Below are positions 55,057 to 64,000 of a DNA stretch of 64,000 nt, in pieces. Position numbers and translations under genes: made by a program. The stretch lies in the NCBI RefSeq assembly GCF_003473485.1, contig NC_053042.1:12110501-12174500 (forward strand), in the 5' to 3' direction. The notes under the pieces are model-generated. The model saw only the letters and a program-made list of their open reading frames with translations. It had not been told where the DNA came from and ran no database searches. Origin of the DNA: Medicago truncatula (taxonomy: Eukaryota; Streptophyta; Magnoliopsida; Fabales; Fabaceae). Numbering within the stretch: position 1 is the stretch's first letter; each line of letters begins with the position of its first letter.

Positions 55057-55848
55057 ATGATCTCCTTCTCTATTTAACACTCTTTTGAGTTTTTACTTTG
55101 CTCCTTTTTATAGGACTCAATTCATATTTTAAAGTGCATTAATTTTTTCTTTACCAATATATACTCTTATTTATGCTACATATTTTTCTACAATATGTTA
55201 TAAATAATATATGATCACGTTAAACTAATTCTCTCTTCTAACAGGTAAAATTGTAAAACAATAACAATTGCAAATAAAATTAATACAACACCCAACTTTC
55301 TTAATTATCGTGCTTTTCTAAAAATTGTCATATATTTAGAGACGGATGTATAGTACTCTCTTTGTTTTTCCCAATCCAACATTCACACTCAACACTATTG
55401 AACTTAATGTATGGATATAAATAGTGAATAACTCGGATATCAATAAAACCATCACAAATTTTAAAAAATCAAACTACAAATTATTTTCATGGACTAGATT
55501 TTAAATTAATAATTAAATAAATCAAGTGAAATAAAATTTATTTTATAGAACTACTAAGTATAAAACAATACAAATCAAAATTCTGCGGTACACTTTTTCA
55601 ATAAAGCAGCACATATCTGTGTTTTATCGTACATGAAATCACCCATAACAAACACAACTTCTCACCATGTGAATGAGACCATGGAGTCCAAATTTTATTG
55701 TATTCCACTTTGAATTATATGTCTTATATGTGAAAATGGCAATTGGTTATTTTGACTTAATTTGTACAATTTTGAAATGCACTTTGAAGTTAAAATTTGA
55801 AATGTAACTAAGATACAATGTTTACTATATACTTCGTTTTCCTTGTAA

Positions 55849-57317
55849 CTAAGATTGAGAAATAGCTTGCTTCAAATATTTGAAAGCTTGCTGATGATTT
55901 AAGAAACCCATAAACCAAAATTCAAAATCATCCACCGTAACAATTTCAATGTACTTTTGGGTAGACTTCTTCACATGTTCCCTTTGATTAATAACCCTTA
56001 TCTTCCCAAGTGGAATAATGACCTACAAGGATAGATAATTTATAGTTTTTATGAGATTCAAAATATATTAAATAAAATATTCGATATCTGCATGGATGAA
56101 CAGTGAGTTTGGGGAAATCACGATTTACTCAAACTCATTGTCGATCCAAACATGGACTTAAAGGTTTTTTTTCTCAAACTAAACTCATTGTCGATCCAAA
56201 CATGGACTTAAAAGGTTTTTTTTTTTTTGTGCAAATCATTATGTGTATTACCTTGTAATATGTTCTAATAAAGTGACCTTTTGGAGAAGAGATTTTAATT
56301 GATCTCTCACTACAAAAGGCAATTTTATTAGTTGATATGAAGAGTAGGCCTGCTAGAGGACCAGATGTTGTTGATAGATAACATTGAGATGCTTTTAGTA
56401 GCCTCTCTCCATCTTTTACACTAAATAGTTGCATGAACACCTTTTCCACTCCTCCAACTTGAAGAATTCTAGCTCCTAAGCTCAGCTTTCCTTTCACTGT
56501 ATCGGTTATGTTTGGCCCAAGTTTCACTGCATTTTAAAAAAAGTTACATTATAAGTGAGGTCTTGAATCAAGATCCTTTGAATTGTATCGCATGGGCAAT
56601 GTTTCGAGTTTAAGCCCTCTTGATGAAAATAAGTGTGAAAGAGGAGAGACCCCATTTTTAATGGTTAGCTAAATTCCGTAATATCGGTGGATCCATCTCA
56701 CCAATAATACGGGTAAAAAAAAAAAAATTACAACTTTATTGAACATTATATACTAAGGACTATTGTTGAGAAATATTAATATACAAATTCTAAAATTTAG
56801 TAAATCAGTTAGACATGTGCAAACTAATTATATTAGTATATGGTTTCAATGAGTATATGTATATACCATGTTCTTTGAGTCCAGTTGCAAAATTGTCAGC
56901 TTTTCTCCCAAGATTGTTCATCCTAGTGAGAACTGAATTTGCTCTGCCTGAAATGAAAAAATTGTTAGAAGAATTGGTTTGTGTAAAATATGAACTCTGA
57001 TTTATTCAATGAGGGAATTTCCCTACATGTATTTTGTCAATACAACAATAACAACATTGTTAATACAACAATTAACATTTAAGATGAACGAATCAAATAA
57101 AAAATTTCTTTATATTTCTTGGTAAACACTTGAGCAATGAAGATTAAATTTTAAATAAATTAAAAGTTGCCTTACTTTGATTTGAATTTGTGCTGGACTT
57201 ATTGTAGTGGTTGGACTTGGAAGAATTTATCAAGTATTTGTTTGATGAATTATCACCCAAGTATGCTGCTGAGTTGAATGGAAATCCAACTAATAGCTCT
57301 TGAAGAAAATAAGCCAT
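55849..57317 (-). CDS. GEM-like protein with GRAM domain
   Basis: Four exons on the minus strand: 57317-57176, 56947-56867, 56526-56252 and 56022-55849 (stop TAG at 55851-55849); 223 aa, a usual length for short GEM-like/ABA-responsive proteins. All introns are GT-AG with consistent phases. The N-terminus is MAYFLQELLVGFPFNSAAYL, followed by a Ser/Asn-rich linker. NSVLTRMNNLGRKADNFATG and HVKLGPNITDTVKGKLSLGA precede the GRAM domain (about residues 95-170: GGVEKVFMQLFSVKDGERLL, then GLLFISTNKIAFCSERSIKI). The C-terminus is IPLGKIRVINQREHVKKSTQ, KYIEIVTVDDFEFWFMGFLN, then YLKQAISQS. GRAM domains bind phosphoinositides at membranes; relatives respond to abscisic acid or modulate epidermal patterning (family knowledge). 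No break is visible, so it is probably functional. It lies head to tail with the B3 gene, about 890 bp upstream of its start. Confidence 0.85.
56131..56220. repeat. Tandem duplication in intron 3 of the GEM-like gene
   Basis: AACTCATTGTCGATCCAAAC followed by ATGGACTTAAAGG and a T-run occurs twice, about 47 bp apart. Confidence 0.85.
56548..56725 (+). mobile_element. SINE in intron 2 of the GEM-like gene
   Basis: GAGGTCTTGAATCAAGATCC, a GTTTCGAGTTTAAGCCC box B, CATCTCACCAATAATACGGG and a terminal A13 tract indicate a tRNA-derived SINE in plus orientation, antisense to the gene. A target-site duplication is only weakly visible (AAAGTTACA / AAAATTACA). Confidence 0.65.
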
Positions 57318-57390
57318 CCTCTATCAAATAATTTTCTTCTCAATCTTGATTTATTTGCTTAGCTTGATGAAACTTCATGATTTTAAGGGT

Positions 57391-57401
57391 GTCTATATAG
57401 C
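57391..57401 (-). promoter_or_regulatory. Possible TATA box of the GEM-like gene
   Basis: GCTATATAGAC on the minus strand about 75 bp before the ATG at 57317. Confidence 0.35.
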
Positions 57402-58742
57402 AATGAAATTTAACATATATTGACTCTTTTTGGAGGACTGATTTGTATGTCATCAATCATGAGGAATAAAGGTAGGTGGTTGGAGATAGCTTGTTTGGTA
57501 GTTTTCATTAAAAAAAGCAAATGTTTTGTAAAGGTGTTCATCATAATTAATAAAATGCTTCAAAATAATCATAATTAATGAAAAAAATGTGGAGCATCAA
57601 TGAAAGTTAGATATCATAATTATTATTAATAATAAAAAATGAAAAGAAAATCTTTTTGAGAGTACCATATTCTCTAGAAAGATGTTGTAGAAGAACAAAA
57701 TATTTTGGTTAGTTATGAATGAATGTGTATCATTGAGCTTTATGAGTTGGCAAAATTAGCTTTTGATGCCAGACTAACTTTTCTTGAAATAAATAAATTA
57801 GTCTGGAAAAAAATATGCAAACCACTTATTTTTATGGAAAAAAATACAAAGATTTCAAAAGAACATACTAGAAAGAACCTAGAGTTGTAAGGTATGTGTG
57901 GATTTATGGTCTAGTTGAATTTGTCTACTAAACCTGGAGTTTTCAAGTATGAAATTAAAAGTAATAAATCTCAAAGGAAACCTTTTAATCTTCCTTCGTT
58001 AAAACCTTTCACTAAGTAATGTATGCACTTTTTTTTTGAAGCAAAGTAATGTATGCACTTAAAGACAAATGTGTGTGCGGTGGAAATATAGCATGAATTA
58101 TTTTGATTTATTATTGTATTTCAATTTTTTTCTTGATTTTGATGATAGAAGTGTGGTTCAACATATAGTTACATATGAATAGTATTTTACTATTTTTATT
58201 ATAATTTAATTTTTTTTCTTGTTTTTACAACAACAGTAATAATTCACTAGAAGAAATAAGTTTTTTGATAATTTATATTAACGTTCTCGTACCTTTGTTT
58301 TTTAAAATTTACCGTATTTTGCATCCATGTCTTGATTATTTGGACCTATGCATCCATGTCTTGTTAATACCCGTCCTTCTAGTTTTTGAGCCTTGTTTAG
58401 CTTATGCTGCTTTTTTTATACAACGAGAGTGAAAGGAATCTCCTGAGCAATATTCATCCATGCATGTCTCTTCAGCATTAGATATTTAGATATCAATCGA
58501 CACCTCCTTTATCGTACCTCCCCATAATTTCTTGAGGATTTCCACGTTCTTTTCAACATGTCTTATTCTTGACCTATACATTTTGCCTAGTCAAATGGTC
58601 TAACCGAGTTTCAAGCACCACCTCAACTTCATTATGGATATTTTGCACATTTTTCTGAGCATCGTCCTTAAAATGTCTCCAGACTCCTTAGCACTTGAAG
58701 TGATATCATGTTGAACATTTTCCACTTCATGCTTATTATTAT
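57402..58742. other. Intergenic, no gene recognised
   Basis: AT-rich; contains one micro-insertion (58014-58060) and an isolated CACTAGAAGAAAT motif at about 58244 identical to the CACTA terminus at 58743. No coding feature is supported. Confidence 0.5.
58014..58060 (-). repeat. Micro-insertion with 17-bp target-site duplication
   Basis: AAGTAATGTATGCACTT at 58014-58030 and 58044-58060 flank 13 bases: T7 then GAAGCA. On the minus strand this is TGCTTC plus A7. Confidence 0.75.
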
Positions 58743-59040
58743 CACTAGAAGAAATTCTAGATTTTCCTGCGGAAGGGTAAAACTGAAATTTCCGCAGGAA
58801 TCCTGTTTCCTGCGGATTTTGCCAAGAATTAAGGTTCCCAGGTAATACCTTTGTGGGTAATTGTTTCTGAGGATTTTAGTAACCGTAGGAAAGTCACCTG
58901 CGGAAATATCCTAAGGAAATCGGACAATAATCCGCAGGAAATATTCGGTCAGTGTTAGAGGATTTTCCTTGCCCAAACATAGTCGCAGGAACGATTTATT
59001 GAGATCAATATACCGCAGATAAATCCGCAGGAAATGGTTT
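58743..59040 (+). mobile_element. CACTA terminus with TTTCCTGCGGA subterminal repeats
   Basis: CACTAGAAGAAATTCTAG at 58743, then TTTCCTGCGGA, TTTCCGCAGGAA, TTTCCTGCGGATTTTG, CACCTGCGGAAAT, AATCCGCAGGAAAT and similar motifs in both orientations up to about 59040. This is the classic subterminal pattern of CACTA elements. The opposite terminus and a transposase were not found. Confidence 0.7.
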
Positions 59041-60340
59041 GATACAAATAAAAAAGAAACTACACATTAATGCATCCCAGAACGTTATAAATATAAATTA
59101 TACAAGATACAATTTTTAAACATTTTAGTAATATGAACAAAAGAATGTTTAACAATTGTACTTATCAAACAACATACTAAGATTAAAAGAAACACACATT
59201 ACAGTGCCCATGTCCATTGGGGATTCAGTAGATAGTCTTATTTATAAAAATAAAAAAAATAAAAAATGTGCCAAAAACTGGTGCAATTAAATGGACAATT
59301 GTAAACATCCATTTCTATTTGATGATGTATAACTAAACAACTTATAAACTTACCTCTTGACACCACTGCAGTAGCAACTATATACAACTTCCTGAAATTG
59401 ATAAATTGATGTAAGAGAACATTAATGTGATCAGAGAAGAAAGGAATTATGCAGATAAATTGATGATGATAAAAGGAATGTTCTAACAACCTTAGGCCAC
59501 ACCAGCAACCATAGCAGAATGCATGTAAAAGTAATTATCCAAAAAGGGGAAGAAAGTGAGTGATACAATATTATCCAAAATCTGAAGCATTCATCATACT
59601 TTCAAAATCAATCAAATTCATTATAAAACAGAACTAAACAATGCAACAATCACAAAAAATTTAAGAATATGTGAACCAAATTAAGAATATGCTTCAAGAA
59701 ATCGAAACTTACCAAGTGAAAATGAACACATCAACTTGAAAACTAACTCAAAGCAAATCCAAAATCATTTAACCGTTCCTAAAATTCTGAGGAAAAAAAG
59801 TGCATAAATGATTCCAGTACAAAATTCCTGCCAAAACACATCAAAATTGTTCAATTTCCAGTTAAAGTCAGAAATATTATAACCACACAAATTAAGGTTT
59901 AAAACTATTTATCAACAATATCTAATAATACACAAATCAACTCTTAAATTAAACTTAATAAATCTGCAAATAACTAATATACACTTTTGCCCCCAAATGT
60001 GCCAAAATTTGATATTTTTATTGCACAAAATTTATTAATACAAGTTCAAAATTATCTAAGTATGCAAATAAGAAATTTTCTTTGATTGATATTATCTACA
60101 CCCCATTTTAAAAGATTGAATTTTTATGAAAGATATTTTATGTTTGAAGAATGCACAAAATTTATTTCGAAGAAAAAAAGTTTGTTTGCTAACTATTCAA
60201 ATTGAAATTGAATTAATCAAGCCAGATATTAAAAGGTAAGTGTAAGACAAAGGACATCATGTGTATACTAGTTCATCCACACCGTCCTCATTAGTCGGCT
60301 AATAAAATTTCTTCCTTATAATGAACACTATGTGTTTGCT
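59041..60340. other. AT-rich sequence between the CACTA end and the gypsy element, no gene recognised
   Basis: Possibly interior of a truncated CACTA element. Short open frames have no recognisable domain. It ends at a 21-bp duplication that borders the gypsy ORF. Confidence 0.4.
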
Positions 60341-60362
60341 GCAAAGGACATCATGTGTATAC
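60248..60362. repeat. 21-bp direct repeat at the gypsy truncation point
   Basis: The word CAAAGGACATCATGTGTATA plus C occurs at 60248-60268 and 60342-60362. The second copy overlaps the artificial stop of the gag-protease ORF, so the duplication was probably made when the element was cut and rejoined. Confidence 0.8.
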
Positions 60363-61835
60363 AGGTAAACCATCAATCACAGCTTGATTTTCTAACGACA
60401 ATTGTGCCATTAGAGAATACATCAGGATACCATCACGTTCAAACTGTTTCATCTGTTTTGTAGACAGAAGCTCAACCTCACCTTCTTCTTCAGCAGAAGA
60501 GAAATGCACCGTCTTATTATAGCAGTTGATATGAACTCGATTATACTCTAACCAATTCATACCAAAAATCACATCCATACCCGTCAACGGCAGACACACT
60601 AAATCAATCACAAAATCTCTACCAAACATAGATATGGGACACCGCAGACAAACAAGAGAAGTGGTTACTGAACCCTTAGCTGGAGTTTCAACAACCATTT
60701 CCCCTTTCATATCAGATATATCCAAACCCAACTTATACGCACATTCAATAGCAATAAAACAATGAGTAGCACCAGTATCAATAATAGCAATTAAAGGAGT
60801 ACTATTAAAGAAACAAGTACCTCTGATAAGTCGGTCCTCATTAGGAGTCTGCGTACCAGTCAAGGCAAAAACCTTTCCACCAATTCTAGTCTTCTTCGGC
60901 TCAGGACACTGTGAACTGATATGACCTTCCCCATTGCAGTTGTAACAGACAATGTCCCCACGCTTGCATTCAGCTAAACTGTGACCCTTCTGACCACACC
61001 TGAAGCACTTCCTATCATCTCTTCCACAAACATTACTCTTGTGGCCTTTCTCACCACACTTGTAGCAAACAATCTCAACAGGAGCATCTCTCCTCTTGGG
61101 CCTCCTATCATCACCCATCCTCTGCTTTCCTTTGTCAGCAGGAGCACTGTAAGGTTTAGGACGATTCTGTTGTCCCTTACCCCTCCTCTCACTCATAATC
61201 TTATAATGAGCTTTGGTGTCTTCTTCATAAATTCTGCACCTGTTAACCAACTCAGAGAAGACTCTGATCTGCTGATACCCAATAGCTCTTTTGATGTCAG
61301 CCCTCAACCCATTCTCAAACTTGATACACTTGGAGAACTCAGCTGTCTCCGCACTGTAATGAGGATAGAATGTGGCAAGCTCCACAAACCTAGCAGCATA
61401 CTCCGTAACGGACATATCACCCTGTTTCAGCTCCAGAAACTCAATTTCTTTCTTACCTCTGACATCCTTCGGAAAGTACCTACTCAGAAACTCCTTCCTG
61501 AACATAGCCCAAGTCACCACAGTATCACCCTGTTCCAGCACAGGCAACAAACTCACCCACCAGTCGTCAGCCTCTTCCGCTAACATGTGCGTCCCAAACC
61601 GCACCTTCTGTGTCTCAGAACACTGCATGACCCTGAAAATCCTTTCAACTTCCTTCAGCCATTTCTGAGCACCGTCAGGATCATACCTACCCTTGAAAGT
61701 TGGTGGATGATTCCTCAGGAAAGTCTCTAGCATCCTGGTTCCATCACCACCAGTCTCAACCTTAGGTTGCTGTTGAACAGCTTGAGCTACGGCCTCAAGC
61801 GCAGCAACAAGAGCAGCATCACTACTTCCAGTCAT
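60351..61835 (-). pseudogene. Ty3/gypsy gag-protease ORF, pol truncated
   Basis: 494 codons on the minus strand from ATG at 61835 (MTGSSDAALVAALEAVAQAV). A retrotransposon gag domain covers about residues 35-210 (NHPPTFKGRYDPDGAQKWLK, then FRKEFLSRYFPKDVRGKKEI). Three CCHC zinc knuckles follow at about 257-319 (CYKCGEKGHKSNVC, CFRCGQKGHSLAEC, CYNCNGEGHISSQC). An aspartic protease has its active-site DTGATH at about residue 353, and DVIFGMNWL follows. The frame ends at GLPVYT where intact elements continue toward reverse transcriptase; RT, RNase H and integrase are missing. The protein style (three knuckles, gag-pro-pol in one frame) suggests the Tekay/Del group of chromoviruses; lineage is inferred. 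Confidence 0.85.
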
Positions 61836-61950
61836 CTCGAGATTCTACACGTCAAACAACAACTCAGAACAACAACAAAAAGCAACATTAAAGTTGACAC
61901 TCTATCCTAGGTGGCTCAACACGACTCTACTACTTGGCCGGACGGACCAA

Positions 61951-61965
61951 CCTGCTCTGATACCA
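61951..61965 (-). other. Primer-binding site (tRNA-iMet type)
   Basis: On the minus strand TGGTATCAGAGCAGG follows the LTR end (...GTGTTACA, then ATT). It is complementary to the 3' end of initiator methionine tRNA, the usual primer for plant gypsy and copia elements. It fixes the LTR boundary at 61969 and the minus orientation. Confidence 0.9.
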
Positions 61966-62676
61966 AATTGTAACACCCCGTTACCCAAAAGCAGTAAAAT
62001 AGCATAAATACATCAGAGTAATTTCACAACGGGCATGCTACATTGCAAATTCAAAATTCTTAAATAGAAAATAAAACTATTTAATTCAACATCAGTCATA
62101 ACTTCAAAATAATGCAGCGGAAAGTTTTGCATTTCAAATAACCACAACAACGGTCAAAATTCTCCAAATAATATCTTGGCATAAAGCCTAACAACAATAT
62201 CAACCATCAAAGGGCCACATCATCAAGTTCTAAAAATTGATACATAGGAGGAAAACAACAATAAAATGAATAATAGTTCCCATCCCACGTATCAGAGCCC
62301 TAGACACGACATTGAGCCGCCACCAACTACTCAGGATCACCTGCAAGTTACCCATAGGAAGGGCAACATTTTCAAGCAGAAGGGGTGAGATTCACAACAA
62401 TAAATATAGATGTTATAATCATCAATTGAATCTAACACCCTAATCAACAACACATTATCTTGTAAACATATATATGTATAAGTCACAAGCAACAACAACA
62501 TCAACAGTACACCATAATCACAATGGATATAAATATATAACACATATTCAACACCAACATCATCTATCAGATAATAACCGAAATCAACAACCAAGACTCA
62601 TGCAAATGACATGACCGCTGCTAAGACACCATCTTAGACTTCTTAATGAAATGCAATTATGCATGTGGTACCAATC

Positions 62677-62784
62677 AGGACCGAGGCCCTCACCGCTTTT
62701 GAATGGTTAAAGCATTCATCAGGACCGAAGCCCTCACCGCTGTTGAGCAACTAGTACTCCAGGACCGAAGCCCTCACCGCTGTT
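62677..62784. repeat. Three AGGACCGAAGCCCTCACCGC repeats
   Basis: Copies at 62677 (one G variant), 62721 and 62761, each followed by TKTT, spaced about 40-44 bp apart inside the LTR. Confidence 0.9.
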
Positions 62785-63031
62785 TTTATGCATATGCAAT
62801 GGACCTACTTGTGTATATCTACATACAACTGACCATGCAATGCAACTCCATGTGACTCCACTTAAACAACATGTATGATTCACTACTTTGCATACATTTC
62901 ATTCATCATCAGTAATCATCAATTCAGCAATCAAATCAACCACAATAATGCATAATTACATGAAACTATGCTCAACACAACAACATTAAGGTACTACCGT
63001 TCATGCACGAAAATCAACATTCAGGAACTGA

Positions 63032-63392
63032 GTAGCTCGCCTCGCGAGCACATCTGCTCGCCATGGCGAGTTCACAAAAACACTAGCTCGCCATGGCGAG
63101 TTCAAGGCGAACTCGAGGCGAGTGGAAATCAGGTACTCTCGGGAAAAAGTGACATTTTCTCACTCAAACTCCAATTCTAAGCTCCCTATTCATCTTTTTA
63201 ACCTAAAACTTTCACCATTCATCATTAATATCTTCTAGGTACCTTAAACCATCCCCAAAACATCTTATAACAACTTTTCAGAAAATCAAGTTTTGATCTG
63301 GGCTACTCGCCATGGCGAGTTGGACTGCTCGCGAGGCGAGCTATGAAGTTGCTCACTCGCCATGGCGAGCACAGCTACTCGCGAGGCGAGCG
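63032..63392. repeat. Cluster of CTCGCCATGGCGAG palindromes
   Basis: Perfect copies at 63057-63070, 63087-63100, 63306-63319 and 63356-63369. Related CTCGCGAGGCGAG words occur near 63329 and 63379, plus GCTCGCCTCGCGAGC near 63035. Confidence 0.95.
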
Positions 63393-63933
63393 ATGAACTT
63401 CTGTACGGGCAGAAAACTGGTTTTACCCAAAAATCCCATTTTCCTTCCAATCACTCCCCAAATCAGTTTACAGATGCAAATTAACTTTCTGTATGCACTT
63501 AGAACCTATTTCTAACATCAAATTTACACTCCCCACTCCAAAATCCACAATTTCAACACAAAACCCAAAATCCCCAATTTTTACCAAACCTGTTAAACTC
63601 AAAATCAGATTTTAAATTCTACACTATTGAAGTAAATCTCACCCTTACCTTAGTTCAGAATGAAAATGCACAGCAAAAATGGATTCCCTTGGTTCTTCTC
63701 TCTTGTTCCTGGTTTCCTCTCCCTTGGCTTGGTTTCACGTAAAACAGTTTCTGATTCTTTCTTTTCCTAACTTCCCATTACTTAACTCCCTATATTTTCA
63801 CTTAACTCCCCATTAACTTTAATAAATATTAAATAACTCCCCAAACTCCAAAATAATTATTATTTCATACTTATTCTAATTATTATTAAATAAACTATAT
63901 AATAAAATAATACACCACATAAACACTCAAAAT

Positions 63934-63937
<4 letters not shown>

Positions 63938-63991
<54 letters not shown>

Positions 63992-63995
63992 CTCC
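63938..63995. repeat. (TA)n microsatellite
   Basis: TA repeats with one AAA interruption at the window edge. Confidence 0.95.
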
Positions 63996-64000
63996 GCATA

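Larger units (their letters stand above)
61969..64000 (-). mobile_element. Gypsy 5' LTR (incomplete at the window edge)
   Basis: The LTR starts at the PBS-proximal end (minus-strand ...GGGGTGTTACA) and runs to or beyond the window end, so it is at least about 2 kb. It is non-coding. It holds three AGGACCGAAGCCCTCACCGC repeats, a cluster of CTCGCCATGGCGAG palindromes and a terminal TA microsatellite. The outer boundary is not visible. Confidence 0.75.

Noticed and set aside
60981-61583. 200-codon plus-strand ORF
   Set aside because: It is the antisense shadow of the gypsy gag ORF, with no domain of its own.

Overview
This window is plant nuclear DNA: AT-rich, intron-containing genes in a sea of LINE, LTR, SINE and MITE sequence. 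The best clue to the organism is a family of six small two-exon genes for secreted glycine-rich proteins (GRPs). Each has the same signal-peptide exon (MNSKxLLFLxMLLAxILL), one intron, a GGYGGPWRGG-type exon 2 and a conserved acidic tail ending in EPHN, EPHD or EPQN. This matches the nodule-specific GRP family known from Medicago and close relatives, so Medicago (probably M. truncatula) is the inferred source. No rRNA, tRNA or CRISPR locus was seen.

Layout. 1-5.9 kb: AT-rich intergenic DNA with MITEs and a Mutator transposase scrap. 5.9-10.4 kb: GRP-1 (minus strand, with a cysteine-rich segment) and GRP-2 (plus strand). 10.7-22.6 kb: repeat-dominated. It holds two decayed minus-strand Ty3/gypsy remnants of Tat/Ogre type, each next to a ~200-bp tandem array; one keeps an antisense coiled-coil ORF with its own TATA box. 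23.3-24.8 kb: a perfect foldback MITE and GRP-3. 25.2-33.3 kb: a histone H2A pseudogene, then a complete-length L1-type LINE flanked by a 16-bp target-site duplication. That LINE carries a nested 1.37-kb solo LTR and an internal deletion. 33.8-34.4 kb: a 5'-truncated LINE. 35.3-36.1 kb: GRP-4. 36.6-42.2 kb: SINEs, LINE and LTR scraps and a foldback element. 42.3-51.7 kb: a segmental duplication holding GRP-5 and GRP-6, each followed by remnants of an unidentified gene, with a copia 3' end inserted after GRP-5. 51.7-55.0 kb: a B3-domain (REM-like) gene whose third B3 domain is frameshifted. 55.8-57.3 kb: an apparently intact GEM-like/GRAM-domain gene. 58.7 kb: a CACTA terminus. 60.3-64 kb: a Ty3/gypsy gag-protease ORF, primer-binding site and long LTR.

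The GRP genes share a promoter block and a 3' UTR motif, so they are probably co-regulated, presumably during nodule development (inference). The two conventional genes at 51.8-57.3 kb are not obviously linked in function to the GRPs.

The most unusual pattern is a set of at least twelve very short insertions (9-23 bp). Most are a few unique bases plus an A-tract, and each is flanked by a 10-21 bp target-site duplication. Three have an empty site preserved in a paralogous copy within this window. They look like extreme 3'-end stubs of target-primed retroposition.
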